Made by a program: the position numbers and the translations under genes. A stretch of DNA of 64,000 bases from Psychrobacter arcticus 273-4 (lineage in GTDB: Bacteria; Pseudomonadota; Gammaproteobacteria; Pseudomonadales; Moraxellaceae), in NCBI RefSeq assembly GCF_000012305.1, contig NC_007204.1:1550001-1614000 (forward strand), given 5' to 3'. Below are positions 16,327 through 26,096 of this stretch, piece after piece. Numbering within the stretch: position 1 is the stretch's first letter; every line of letters starts with the position of its first letter. Under the pieces are notes generated by a model. The model searched no databases and was not told the DNA's origin. It saw nothing but the letters and a program-made list of their open reading frames with translations.

Positions 16327-18375
16327 TTATTTATCAAATACACTGCCCTGCTCCAGTGTAATATCTTCATCATGCTCTTGCATACGCCACGGTAGAATAT
16401 CTGGCGAGACGTTCACAAAGTGTAGATATTTCTCGAATTGATCAATAATGTCATTGATGACTGACTCGGACTCATAACCATATAAGTCGTAGGTCTGACC
16501 ACCACGGCGCAGATATACTTCAGCGCGATGATCATGCTGTTGCGGTAATTTATCAGCGTTATCTTCAGTGTAATAATCTGGCGTATCATGCTCAGATAAG
16601 CGTACCTCATACCAGAACTCGACATCACTGCCTCGTTGTAACTCCAATACCGCGCGATTATTAATCGCATCATAATTGACTTCAGTCGTCCAGCCAGTTT
16701 CTGCAAACTTCTCTGAGACTTCTACCATAGACGGCATAATAGTCTCTTGGATATAGCTTAAAACTTTATCGCGAGTCGGCTTATCCGTCATATAATCAAT
16801 GCGCTCACGCCATGCGGATGGCTTAAGCAGATGCGGCGGGATTCTATTATCGTTACCTAGACTCTGGTTACGATGACCTTCAATACGTAGCGCACGCCAC
16901 ATCCCAAATATTGAAATCAATATAATAACAGCAAAGGGTAAGGCGCTGACAATAGCTGCGGTCTGTAACGCTGTTAATCCACCAGCTACCAACAGAACAG
17001 CGGCAACTGCGCCTTCAGTCACTACCCAAAAAGTACGTTGCCACCATGGCGTATCACTACGTCCACCCGCTGCAAGGGAGTCAATAACCAACGACCCTGA
17101 ATCTGATGAGGTCACAAAAAAAGTGATAATCAATAATACTGTCAATGACGACACTATCTGAGAGAAAGGCAAGTTCTCTAATAATTTAAACAATGCAATC
17201 GCTTGGTTATTTTGTACTTCAGTGATAAGCGCATCGTAGCCATCAACCATAATCATATGCAGCGCTGTATCGCCAAAAACTGCGAACCAAAAGAACGTAA
17301 AGAATGTTGGTACCAACATTACGCCCAATACGAATTCACGGATAGTACGCCCCCGACTAATCTTAGCAATAAACAATCCGACAAAGGGCGCCCAAGCAAT
17401 CGTCCATGCAAAGATAAAGAGCGTCCAACTACCGATCCAATCACTCGATTGATAGGCTTGCAAGCTAAAAGTACGCTCAACGATATTACCTAAATAGCTG
17501 CCTGTATTTTCCATAAAGGCGTTGAGAATAAATATGGTTGGACCCACAATAAAGACAAACAGCATCAGTCCCGTTGCTAACACCATGTTCAAAATCGATA
17601 GTCGCTTTACGCCTTTGTCCATGCCAGCGAGGACAGATATCAAAGCTGCTAGTGTCACCAGCGCAATAATAATAACCTGAACCGTCATGCTGACCGGTAC
17701 CGTATTTGGAAATAGATAATTTACGCCTGCGTTGATTTGCGATACAGCAATCCCCAAACTGGTCGCGATACCGAACATCGTGCCCACAATGGCAAATACA
17801 TCAACGGTATGTCCAATCGGACCATAAATTTTATCACCAATTAATGGGTATAGTGTTGAGCGCATTGACAAGGGCAAGCCATGACGAAAAGAGAAATATG
17901 CCAGTGACAAACCGACCACGCCATAAATCGCCCAAATATGAAAGCCCCAGTGAAAATAGGCAATTTGCATTGCTTCTTTGGCGGCCTCAATAGTCTGCGG
18001 TGTTGAGAGCGGCGGACTGGCAAAGTGTATAACTGGCTCTGCTACGCCATAGAATAGTAAAGCGATGCCATACCCTGCAGAAAACAGCATGGCAAACCAT
18101 TCAAGAAAATTATACTCTGCCTCCGCATGATCTGGACCCAGTTTGATACTGCCATAAGAAGAGAACGCCAAGACAATGATGAACATCAAAAATATGGCCA
18201 CTGCTAACATATAGAACCAACCGAAAGTCTCGGTGGTAAAACTTAGAACGGTGCTAAACAACTCGCCAGCAGACTCCGGATTAATGGCTGTACCAATCAC
18301 TAATAGCAGCATAATGACTGCTGCCGGCACAAATACCGGTAATAAAATAGTGGAACGGGAGGATTTGTTCTTCAT
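16327..18375 (-). CDS. betT: BCCT-family choline/betaine transporter, BetT type
   Basis: A 12-helix inner-membrane transporter of the betaine-choline-carnitine family, likely importing choline or betaine for osmoprotection. The first helix is followed by FSSYGSIKLG, and FYGVAEPVIHFASPP is typical. The family signature region is WTIAWAPFVGLFIAKISRGR with TIREFVLGVMLVPTFFTFFW next. At 682 residues it includes the long cytoplasmic C-terminal domain (about residues 500-682) that marks BetT among BCCT proteins, starting near GMWRALRIEGH. The substrate is by analogy. No betA or betB gene is nearby, so imported choline may be used elsewhere or the substrate may be betaine. Confidence 0.87.
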   Translation of the reverse strand: MKNKSSRSTILLPVFVPAAVIMLLLVIGTAINPESAGELFSTVLSFTTETFGWFYMLAVAIFLMFIIVLAFSSYGSIKLGPDHAEAEYNFLEWFAMLFSAGYGIALLFYGVAEPVIHFASPPLSTPQTIEAAKEAMQIAYFHWGFHIWAIYGVVGLSLAYFSFRHGLPLSMRSTLYPLIGDKIYGPIGHTVDVFAIVGTMFGIATSLGIAVSQINAGVNYLFPNTVPVSMTVQVIIIALVTLAALISVLAGMDKGVKRLSILNMVLATGLMLFVFIVGPTIFILNAFMENTGSYLGNIVERTFSLQAYQSSDWIGSWTLFIFAWTIAWAPFVGLFIAKISRGRTIREFVLGVMLVPTFFTFFWFAVFGDTALHMIMVDGYDALITEVQNNQAIALFKLLENLPFSQIVSSLTVLLIITFFVTSSDSGSLVIDSLAAGGRSDTPWWQRTFWVVTEGAVAAVLLVAGGLTALQTAAIVSALPFAVIILISIFGMWRALRIEGHRNQSLGNDNRIPPHLLKPSAWRERIDYMTDKPTRDKVLSYIQETIMPSMVEVSEKFAETGWTTEVNYDAINNRAVLELQRGSDVEFWYEVRLSEHDTPDYYTEDNADKLPQQHDHRAEVYLRRGGQTYDLYGYESESVINDIIDQFEKYLHFVNVSPDILPWRMQEHDEDITLEQGSVFDK

Positions 18376-18499
18376 AAGCGGATTCTTATTAACGATCGAG
18401 TAGACCTAATGTTTACCATAAACTGATTACAAACCCCAGTATTGCTGCCCATTTGTCACATTACTTGAACTAATTGTTACAGTACTATTACCTAAAAAC

Positions 18500-18530
18500 A
18501 AAAAAGGCAACTTGTTAGTTGCCTTTTTTT
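18500..18530. terminator. Bidirectional intrinsic terminator after the HIT gene
   Basis: The arms AAAAAGGCAACT (18501-18512) and AGTTGCCTTTTT (18517-18528) with a 4-base loop, A-rich before and T-rich after. Confidence 0.92.
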
Positions 18531-18596
18531 GTTTTTATTCAAATAATAAATGGTATTTATTATTTTGACTCAGAACGCAAATTGACGCTTTTAAAC

Positions 18597-19037
18597 TTAC
18601 GCATTAATAATTGCTGCCAATTGCTCAGCTGTTTTTGCAAGCTCTACATGATCTGCTTGTGTGACGGCATGGCGACCAAGCTCATGAATGCTAGAGGGAA
18701 TCAGATGCACATGATAATGAAATACCGTTTGCCCCGCTTCTGCGCCGTTGAGCTGCATTTGAATAATGCCTTCACGATTAAATACCTGACGCTGGGCTTG
18801 CATGACTTTTTTGGCCGTCATCAACACAGCTGCCGCGTACTCAGGTTCAAGCTCAGCTAAATCCACCGCTTTTTGCTTAGGAATGACCAAAACATGCCCT
18901 GCTGCCTGCGGCATAATATCCATAAAGGCAAGAGTCTTGTCATCCTCATAAACTTTATGACAAGGGATATCACCATCGAGCATTTTGGCAAAAATATTAT
19001 CGTCTTTATAAGCAGTTTGCGGATTGGCTTGGCTCAT
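18597..19037 (-). CDS. HIT-family protein (HinT-like)
   Basis: 146 residues with the histidine triad HYHVHLIPS near residues 105-113 (His-x-His-x-His). The N-terminal IFAKMLDGDIPCHKVYEDD and MPQAAGHVLVIPKQK are the usual nucleotide-pocket elements. HinT-type proteins hydrolyse purine nucleoside phosphoramidates; the physiological substrate is uncertain. The ribosome binding site AAGGAAT supports the start. The C-terminal part (QADHVELAKTAEQLAAIINA) is a helical tail slightly longer than minimal HinT. Its terminator is directly downstream. Confidence 0.9.
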   Translation of the reverse strand: MSQANPQTAYKDDNIFAKMLDGDIPCHKVYEDDKTLAFMDIMPQAAGHVLVIPKQKAVDLAELEPEYAAAVLMTAKKVMQAQRQVFNREGIIQMQLNGAEAGQTVFHYHVHLIPSSIHELGRHAVTQADHVELAKTAEQLAAIINA

Positions 19038-19278
19038 TATTCTATTCCTTAAACCTGTATTAGTATTGAATCGAAGTTAGTATTAAGTGGATAGCGAGTA
19101 TTAAACGGATACTTACATCATCAAATATAGTGGACGAAATCTCACTTAAGTACAAGTACTGGATAATAGACACTTAAGCCCTATCACCCAACCAACCGTT
19201 TTGATTATTGATTAATTTATTGACGAGCCATGCATGATAAATGTTATATTAATCTACTCTCTCGAAGACCTTACCATT

Positions 19279-20049
19279 ATGGATTTGACTGCCTTGCCAA
19301 CTCAATTATCTAATAATACTGACACTCATATACAGTCTGTCAATGACACTGCGACCAACAATGATATGGACAAGCAAATGCTTGGGGCTAATAACCTTGC
19401 AGTCACTGACCCAAATGCCATTATATTAGCGCAAGCATTGACTGATAAAGCCATCAGCTGGCGTATTCATAACTGTAAAATCAGTCAAAAGACCGTTACC
19501 CAAGACTTACCACTGCCATTTTTATATCATTACGATAGCTTGGACGAGAGTATCAAAGCCAATTATCCGCTGATCCCAAGCTTACTTGCACAGTTCAATA
19601 CGCCCATGTGTGCTCATGATGCTGCCAAGCTGATTGGTATTGACGAAGCGTTATTATCGACACCGTGGCATATCAAGGTGGTTGGCTCATTAGTGGTGTT
19701 TAGCGAAGCATTACAACTCGCTGTCCGCTTGCATTGGACCAATACCGGTAAAAAGACGCAGCAGATTTATACCCAAGATAAAGACGATGCCATCCTTGCT
19801 GCTTTCAAAGATTGGCAGTTTTTTGGTCGTATTGATATCCTGTATAAAAACAATAATCAATCACTAATTAGTGTTGACGAACAAAGTATTGATACAGAAA
19901 CCAATAAGCCGCTGCCATTAATGATAGAAGCCAATACGGAGTATCAATACCTACCAGCAACTCATGCCTTGGTGGTCATTGCCAAGCTAGAAGCAGATAA
20001 AGGCGAGCTCCCTTGGTTTGAGACCGCTATTTTGGAGCGAATTGCATAA
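19279..20049 (+). CDS. Hypothetical protein upstream of ilvD
   Basis: 256 residues from the ATG at 19279 (an ATG at 19234 would add 15). The first 40 residues are polar and Asn/Thr-rich and probably disordered. The rest is globular, with LPLPFLYHYDSLDESI, HDAAKLIGIDEALLSTPWHIKVVGS and LYKNNNQSLISVDEQSID. No signal peptide, membrane helix or catalytic motif is seen. I do not recognise the family. It is followed by ilvD 180 bases later on the same strand, but no functional link can be read from the sequence. Confidence 0.7.
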   Translation: MDLTALPTQLSNNTDTHIQSVNDTATNNDMDKQMLGANNLAVTDPNAIILAQALTDKAISWRIHNCKISQKTVTQDLPLPFLYHYDSLDESIKANYPLIPSLLAQFNTPMCAHDAAKLIGIDEALLSTPWHIKVVGSLVVFSEALQLAVRLHWTNTGKKTQQIYTQDKDDAILAAFKDWQFFGRIDILYKNNNQSLISVDEQSIDTETNKPLPLMIEANTEYQYLPATHALVVIAKLEADKGELPWFETAILERIA

Positions 20050-20229
20050 ATTATTGACCCTTAAGTCTTGCTCGTTATGGGCTAATGGTTTTCAGTTACT
20101 CATATCTAATGGTATGGTAACGACTTAGTATTATTCACTAGTACTCTCCCTGTATAAAAAGCACACTATCAACATTGCAGTGGATGCTGCACATCTTAAT
20201 AAATCTCGCTCATTTGTAAGGAATACCAC

Positions 20230-22116
20230 ATGGATTATAATTCAAAAACTTCTACCGGCGGTCGTAATATGGCAGGTGCTCGTGCCCTATGGCGTGCAAC
20301 TGGCATGACTGATGGCGACTTTGGCAAACCTATTATTGCAATTGCCAACTCCTTTACTCAGTTTGTACCCGGCCATGTGCATCTAAAAGACTTGGGGCAA
20401 ATGGTTGCACGTGAAATTGAAAAAGCAGGCGGTGTGGCAAAAGAGTTTAATACCATTGCGGTCGATGATGGTATTGCGATGGGTCATAGCGGCATGTTGT
20501 ACTCACTACCGAGTCGAGATTTGATTGCAGATTCTGTGGAATACATGGTCAATGCCCACTGCGCCGATGCGCTAGTATGTATTTCTAACTGCGATAAAAT
20601 CACCCCTGGTATGTTGATGGCAGCACTGCGCCTCAATATTCCAGTAGTATTTATTTCAGGTGGACCGATGGAAGCGGGCAAAATCCTAGCCAGCACGGTC
20701 GGTAAAAGCCATAATAATGAAGACAGTAGCGGCGGCGCCATTCGTAAGCTTGATTTAGTCGATGCAATGATGGACGCTGCAGATGATAGCATTAGCGATG
20801 AAGACGTCGCCGCTATTGAAGCCTCAGCGTGCCCTACTTGTGGTTCGTGCTCTGGTATGTTCACGGCCAACTCTATGAACTGCTTGACCGAAGCATTAGG
20901 ATTGGCATTACCGGGCAACGGTTCGCTATTAGCAACCCACTCACTGCGCCGCGAGTTATTCTTAGAAGCGGGTCGCACTATTGTGTCACTAGCCAAACGC
21001 CGCTATGAGCAAGATGACGATTCAGTACTGCCGCGCTCTATCGCGACCAAAGCCGCCTTTGAAAACGCTATGACCTTAGATATCGCGATGGGTGGCTCGA
21101 CCAATACTATCTTGCATCTGCTTGCTGCTGCTAATGAAGCAGAAGTCGACTTCAAGATGCACGATATTGACCGTTTAAGTCGTGGTGTCCCTTGTTTGGC
21201 TAAAGTTGCCCCTGCTTCACAAAAATATCATATGGAAGATGTGCATCGTGCTGGCGGTGTCTTTGCGCTATTGGCCGAGCTTGACCGTGCTGGTTTGCTC
21301 AACACCGACTTGCCGACTATTCATAGTGCTACGATGAAAGAAGCGATTGATAAATGGGATATTATGAATCCTGACAATCTTGAAGCGCGTGCACGCTATA
21401 TCGCAGCCCCTGGTGGCGTACGGACTACTGAGGCATTTTCGCAATCAAAAGAATGGTCAAATCTGGATGTCAACCGTGAATCCGGCTGTATCCGTAGTGC
21501 CCAGCATGCCTATTCAGAAGATGGCGGTCTTGCGGTTCTGTACGGTAATATTGCTGAGCGTGGCTGTGTGGTCAAAACTGCCGGCGTTGATGACAGCATC
21601 TTAGTTTTCACCGGACGTGCGCGCATATTTGAATCACAAGATGACGCGGTAGCGGCGGTGCTTGATGATCAAATCGTCGCAGGCGATGTGGTTATCATTC
21701 GTTTTGAGGGTCCAAAAGGCGGTCCTGGTATGCAAGAGATGCTCTACCCGACGACTTATCTAAAATCAAAAGGCTTAGGCAAAGAATGTGCGCTGCTTAC
21801 AGATGGTCGCTTCTCTGGTGGGACATCAGGCTTGTCTATTGGTCATGCCAGCCCTGAAGCCGCTGAAGGCGGTGCCATTGGTCTAGTGCAAGAAGGCGAT
21901 ACTATTCATATCGACATCCCAAACCGTACCATCAATATGCAGGTCAGTGATGAAGAGTTAGCCGCTCGCCGCGAAGAGATGGACAGTCGTGGTCGTGATG
22001 CTTGGAAACCCGTCAGCCGAGATCGTCATGTGTCTCCTGCTCTACGTGCCTATGCCGCAATGACCACCAGTGCCGATACGGGCGCTGTACGTGACGTCAG
22101 CCAAGTTGAACGTTAA
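20230..22116 (+). CDS. ilvD: Dihydroxy-acid dehydratase
   Basis: Dehydrates 2,3-dihydroxy-isovalerate and its isoleucine-pathway analogue, the third step of branched-chain amino acid synthesis, using an Fe-S cluster. The cluster ligands are visible in [12 protein letters not shown] and [12 protein letters not shown]. Other family blocks are [28 protein letters not shown], and [21 protein letters not shown]. 628 residues is slightly longer than E. coli IlvD (616). Ribosome binding site TAAGGAA. It is followed by a good terminator, so it is probably the last gene of its transcript. Confidence 0.97.
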   Translation: MDYNSKTSTGGRNMAGARALWRATGMTDGDFGKPIIAIANSFTQFVPGHVHLKDLGQMVAREIEKAGGVAKEFNTIAVDDGIAMGHSGMLYSLPSRDLIADSVEYMVNAHCADALVCISNCDKITPGMLMAALRLNIPVVFISGGPMEAGKILASTVGKSHNNEDSSGGAIRKLDLVDAMMDAADDSISDEDVAAIEASACPTCGSCSGMFTANSMNCLTEALGLALPGNGSLLATHSLRRELFLEAGRTIVSLAKRRYEQDDDSVLPRSIATKAAFENAMTLDIAMGGSTNTILHLLAAANEAEVDFKMHDIDRLSRGVPCLAKVAPASQKYHMEDVHRAGGVFALLAELDRAGLLNTDLPTIHSATMKEAIDKWDIMNPDNLEARARYIAAPGGVRTTEAFSQSKEWSNLDVNRESGCIRSAQHAYSEDGGLAVLYGNIAERGCVVKTAGVDDSILVFTGRARIFESQDDAVAAVLDDQIVAGDVVIIRFEGPKGGPGMQEMLYPTTYLKSKGLGKECALLTDGRFSGGTSGLSIGHASPEAAEGGAIGLVQEGDTIHIDIPNRTINMQVSDEELAARREEMDSRGRDAWKPVSRDRHVSPALRAYAAMTTSADTGAVRDVSQVER

Positions 22117-22154
22117 AAGTCTCACTTAACGTAAAGTTTTCAACCAATCATATT

Positions 22155-22181
22155 AAGCCTGCGCAATGCAGGCTTTTTTTT
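22155..22181 (+). terminator. Intrinsic terminator after ilvD
   Basis: AAGCCTGC (22155-22162), a 5-base loop, GCAGGCTT (22168-22175), then a T-run. Confidence 0.93.
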
Positions 22182-22305
22182 CACCAAAAAACAACGTATC
22201 TGTCTATTTAATCACTATCTGATAACGATTTTTTGCAATATTCAGATGTTTTTATCGTCATTATAAACGGCTATTAAGTGTAACTTTTTTAAACTTTAAA
22301 TCAAA

Positions 22306-22443
22306 TATAGTTGAAATACTTTAAAGTCGCTACCGTATTGCTGGTGTAAATTTTTTGCAGCCTCTGTCTGCGTAGGCACAGCAAGCAAGAAAAATTTGCA
22401 CCAGTAATACGTGTTGTATCGATATTACTTTTCACCGACTATA
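22306..22443 (+). repeat. 138-bp palindromic element, copy 6 (forward)
   Basis: Starts TATAGTTGAAATAC and ends CACCGACTATA, only 5 bases before the GTG start of the antiporter gene. Together with copy 7 in the same orientation it brackets that gene. Confidence 0.96.
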
Positions 22444-22448
22444 TAACA

Positions 22449-23711
22449 GTGTGCACCAACCTCATGATTGAAAATTATAGTTTATTCTTATTGGTCTGCG
22501 GCATTGCCTTCGTATTCGGTGCACTATTTCCGATTCTCTTTAAACGTACGCCTATCTCTTTACCGATGCTGCAGTTGAGCTTTGGTCTACTGATGGGCTA
22601 TTTTTGGACAAGTTTGTCATTTTTGAACCCTCTAGATAATGGACTGATTATCGAAAAACTGACCGAAATTGTGGTGCTGGTTTCTTTGGTCGGTGCGGGT
22701 ATCAAGATTGACACTGAGCTGTCTTGGCGATTATGGCGTCCGACGATGCGCCTACTCCTGATTACCATGCCCATCGGTATTTTTGCAATGGCAGTCTTAG
22801 GTTATTATGCTTTTGGTATGACGATAGGCGCAGCAATTTTATTGGGCGCAGTCCTTGCCCCAACAGATCCTGTATTGGCCTCTAGCATTCAAGTTGGACC
22901 GCCTAATACCGGAGGCGAAGATACGCCCCGCTTTACCTTAACCTCAGAGGCGGGGTTAAATGATGGGCTGGCATTCCCTTTCGTTTATCTTGCGATTAAG
23001 ATTGCAGAAGCCTATAGCGAAGGGCAGCGTTTTACGGGGGAGATGCTGTGGTCTTGGTTTACCCATGATGTATTGTGGAAAATCGGTGCAGGGTTACTGG
23101 TAGGTATTGTCGTTGGCAAAGTCATGGCAAAGCTGGTGTTCTCGAAGTACAGCCGTGAGACGACTATGTCTCAAGGATATGTCGTCATTGCCCTGACTTT
23201 GGTGGCATATGGGCTGGCAGAATACGTCCATAGTTATGGCTTTATCGCCGTCTTTGTCGCTGCATTTGCGTTTCGGCGTTCAGAATCTGAACACACCTAC
23301 CATCATAAACTGCATGATTTTGCTGCGCAATCAGAAGGTCTACTGATGTCACTGGTACTTGTCATCTTTGGCATGTTTCTTGGGCAAGGTCTGCAAGCTG
23401 GCGTTGAGCTGACATGGCGCGTCTATATCGTCAGCTTTACTTTTTTATTACTGATTCGTCCGCTTGGCGGATTTATTGCTTTATCAGGACTGAATCTACC
23501 GCGCACTGAAAAATACGCCATATCAGCACTGGGTATCCGCGGCATCGGCACCCTTTACTATTTATCTTATGCCCTCAACCAAGGATTTTTTAACGATGAA
23601 GATGCCCTCAAACTTTGGATAGTGTGCTCAATTGTGATTTTATCTTCTATTTTTATCCACGGTTTAACGGCAAAGCAGCTGCTTAAAATGACGCCCAAGA
23701 AAACATACTAA
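22449..23711 (+). CDS. Cation:proton antiporter (CPA1/NhaP-like)
   Basis: A polytopic membrane protein of 420 residues (415 if the ATG at 22464 is used; neither start has a ribosome binding site). It begins with hydrophobic helices and carries the family motifs LAPTDPVLASSIQ and LTSEAGLNDGLAFPFVY, whose Thr-Asp and Asn-Asp residues sit at the ion-binding site in NhaP-type Na+/H+ antiporters. The ion is inferred (Na+ or K+). Repeat copies in the same orientation lie 5 bases upstream of the start and 3 bases downstream of the stop, so the promoter must lie within or beyond the element. Confidence 0.85.
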   Translation: MCTNLMIENYSLFLLVCGIAFVFGALFPILFKRTPISLPMLQLSFGLLMGYFWTSLSFLNPLDNGLIIEKLTEIVVLVSLVGAGIKIDTELSWRLWRPTMRLLLITMPIGIFAMAVLGYYAFGMTIGAAILLGAVLAPTDPVLASSIQVGPPNTGGEDTPRFTLTSEAGLNDGLAFPFVYLAIKIAEAYSEGQRFTGEMLWSWFTHDVLWKIGAGLLVGIVVGKVMAKLVFSKYSRETTMSQGYVVIALTLVAYGLAEYVHSYGFIAVFVAAFAFRRSESEHTYHHKLHDFAAQSEGLLMSLVLVIFGMFLGQGLQAGVELTWRVYIVSFTFLLLIRPLGGFIALSGLNLPRTEKYAISALGIRGIGTLYYLSYALNQGFFNDEDALKLWIVCSIVILSSIFIHGLTAKQLLKMTPKKTY

Positions 23712-23714
23712 TGG

Positions 23715-23852
23715 TATAGTTGAAATACTTTAAAGTCGCTACCGTATTGCTGGTGTAAATTTTTTGCAGCCTCTGTCTGCGTAGGCACAGCAAGCAAGAA
23801 AAATTTGCACCAGCAATACGTGTTGTATCGATATTACTTTTCACCGACTATA
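23715..23852 (+). repeat. 138-bp palindromic element, copy 7 (forward)
   Basis: Starts TATAGTTGAAATAC, ends CACCGACTATA. The arms GTATTGCTGG and CCAGCAATAC are perfectly complementary. It starts 3 bases after the antiporter stop codon. Confidence 0.96.
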
Positions 23853-23907
23853 TAAATATTATTGTTCATACAGAAAAACTGCTAGTCATATAAAGCATTA
23901 GTGATTA

Positions 23908-25380
23908 TTAAAGCTCAGCATCAATCAGACTTAATACTGCTTCCGTCAGCGCAAACTGGCGGATATCATTGAGCATAGTCACATCAAAGTTATGAATAAA
24001 GGCAAACGACAGCTGACGCTCAGGGTCACACCACGCAACCGAGCCGTTATAGCCCATATGCCCAAAACTTTGCGGCATATGGGCTGACCTATCATTGGCG
24101 GTTATATCAATAACATTATTTTGACATATACTAAAGCGGCGATGATAACCCAGGCGCCAATCCATATGGGCGGGCATAACGGCATCCATGCCAGTAACTT
24201 GCGGCGTTGATAGCTGCTTAAAGGTTGTTTCATTAATGAGCGTTTTTCCTTGCCATACGCCTCCATTAGCCAGCATCGCATAAATCGTCGCCAGTGCATG
24301 TGCTGATGCGACGCCATTGGCAGCAGGGATAGTGGCTTGTAAAGTCTTAGGATGGTAATAGTCGATTGGCTCTTTGCTAGCAAGTAGCAAGGCGGCTTTA
24401 TAGTTTTTAAGATTAAGCTGACTGTTATCAAAGTATAAACGGTTGATTTGTGCCGTATCCAATGTTGGCAATACTTCAACTACTTGATCGTTATTATCAG
24501 CTGTTTCTAACTGGCTTGTATACTGATTGGCTGCTTGCTGTTGCCAGCAGGCATAGCTCGTTAAATTGCTATAAGTCCGCAAGGTATCTACTGAATCTGG
24601 TTTTAAAACTGGTTTATGACGACGAGAGCGTGGCGGCGGTTGTGAGCTTTCTTGTGCTTTCTCTGGCGCTTCTTCTACTGGCTCAAAGTTTTTAACCAAT
24701 CGTGCAACCTTGTCGACCTGATTTTCTGGTACGCCAAAATAGCAACTGTCTGCAATACCTAACGGCTCCGTTAGGTAATGGCGTAATGCTTGAGCCAATG
24801 GCATCGCAGTAACGGCTTCTATCAAACCGCCCAGTACCCAACCATAAACCAAGGCACTATATGCACTGCCGTATAATTCTGCATGTTCAGGCAGGGTAAT
24901 CGACATTGCTGCAATTTTCTCTAGCATAACATCCCAATCAAGCACGGTTTCATTATCGATGTCGATACTTTGAATAGAAAATACATTGGCTTGATGCGTC
25001 ATCACACTGCGTAAAGTAATTTTCTGTTTATTTTGCGCGGCAAATGCTGCCCAATAGTGAGCAATCGGTAAGTCATAATCCAGCTTTTGCTGTGAGACCA
25101 ATACATGAATCAGTGTTGCTAAGACGCCTTTGCCGGTCGAAAAGTTCAATGATAAAGTATCCGGACTCCATGACAAATCGGCACGTGCCAGTCCCACACT
25201 TGCTTGCGCAATACACGTGCCAGCTTGATAAACCACTAATGCTCCGCCTGCTGGCGCATCATCAAGCTGTAGATATGCCAATAACTGTTGCAAACGATGT
25301 TGGATATGATTGTCAGTATCATTATCTGCGGCAGCGTTTTGATGACTGCTTTGATAGTTATCGTCATTATTATTTGTCAT
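23908..25380 (-). CDS. Beta-lactamase-fold serine hydrolase (EstB-like)
   Basis: 490 residues from the ATG at 25380 (MTNNNDDNYQ); a longer frame to 25449 runs through the adjacent terminator. The catalytic Ser-x-x-Lys is in FSTGKGVLATL, the Tyr motif in SAYSALVYGWVLGGLIE, and FGHMGYNGSVAWCDP is the usual C-terminal block of class C-like esterases. About 50 residues (EEAPEKAQESSQPPPRSRR region) form a low-complexity insert between the lobes. No signal peptide, so probably cytoplasmic. Family VIII carboxylesterase activity is likely; beta-lactam hydrolysis is not implied. Confidence 0.85.
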   Translation of the reverse strand: MTNNNDDNYQSSHQNAAADNDTDNHIQHRLQQLLAYLQLDDAPAGGALVVYQAGTCIAQASVGLARADLSWSPDTLSLNFSTGKGVLATLIHVLVSQQKLDYDLPIAHYWAAFAAQNKQKITLRSVMTHQANVFSIQSIDIDNETVLDWDVMLEKIAAMSITLPEHAELYGSAYSALVYGWVLGGLIEAVTAMPLAQALRHYLTEPLGIADSCYFGVPENQVDKVARLVKNFEPVEEAPEKAQESSQPPPRSRRHKPVLKPDSVDTLRTYSNLTSYACWQQQAANQYTSQLETADNNDQVVEVLPTLDTAQINRLYFDNSQLNLKNYKAALLLASKEPIDYYHPKTLQATIPAANGVASAHALATIYAMLANGGVWQGKTLINETTFKQLSTPQVTGMDAVMPAHMDWRLGYHRRFSICQNNVIDITANDRSAHMPQSFGHMGYNGSVAWCDPERQLSFAFIHNFDVTMLNDIRQFALTEAVLSLIDAEL

Positions 25381-25432
25381 AAGTGCCCTGCTCGATTTTA
25401 TATTTATGAAATTATTTATTTTAAATGTAACA

Positions 25433-25474
25433 AACAATAAAAAAGGCAACTCTATGGTCGCCTTTTTTATTGTT
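25433..25474. terminator. Bidirectional intrinsic terminator
   Basis: The 15-bp arms 25433-25447 and 25460-25474 are complementary (ending AAAAGGC / GCCTTTT). It lies 16 bases after the phosphatase stop and before the serine hydrolase start. Confidence 0.9.
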
Positions 25475-25489
25475 AAGGATATTTATGAT

Positions 25490-26047
25490 TTAACGCGGCA
25501 CTAACAATCGATTATGAACCTCTTCTGCAAGTTTAGTCAAACCATGACTGCGCCCACGCTCCATAGCCGTATCCATTTTACGTCCGCGTAACCAACCAGC
25601 CCGTAGCGCTATGGCAGCGCCAACACGATTACCAGAGCCACAATGCATGACAATTTTTTTGCCATGGTACTGACGTAGTATGTTATCAAACGCCAGTATT
25701 TTAAGCTGCTTCAAGTCAGCAGCACCATTTATAGGTAGATGCTCATATTGCATAGCGGCGCGCTCTACAGCCGTACGCTCATCGAAGCACAGCTCTGCAT
25801 CAGGCTGCAAGTTAAGAATCAATTCAACCCCAGCTGCCGCCAATGCAGCCACCTTTTCATCATCAAGCGCGCCGCATACGATGGTATTTTCATCAGGACG
25901 AAAATACGGCTCGAATATGGTGGCAAGATTGATTCCATTATCGTTGCTACTAGTGTCGGTACTGCTAGCATCACCAACCGCTGATTTTTCTATCACAGCC
26001 AAATGATCAGAGGGGACTGTGCTTTTCGCATTTTTATGTAAAGTCAT
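25490..26047 (-). CDS. DSP/PTP-like phosphatase domain protein (DUF442/BLH type)
   Basis: 185 residues from the ATG at 26047. The CX5R signature is in MHCGSGNRVGA, preceded by HGKKI, as in cysteine-based phosphatases of the dual-specificity fold; EPYFRPDENTIVCGALDDEKV and GVELILNLQPDAEL form the preceding sheet and loop of the 'beta-lactamase hydrolase-like' subfamily. Catalysis on phosphotyrosine or other substrates is unproven. It begins 49 bases after the MaoC-like gene, so the two are probably co-transcribed. Confidence 0.75.
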   Translation of the reverse strand: MTLHKNAKSTVPSDHLAVIEKSAVGDASSTDTSSNDNGINLATIFEPYFRPDENTIVCGALDDEKVAALAAAGVELILNLQPDAELCFDERTAVERAAMQYEHLPINGAADLKQLKILAFDNILRQYHGKKIVMHCGSGNRVGAAIALRAGWLRGRKMDTAMERGRSHGLTKLAEEVHNRLLVPR

Positions 26048-26096
26048 AAGGATAAATGTGTTCGTTAGCAGTGGTTTGTGATATGAAAGTGATATT

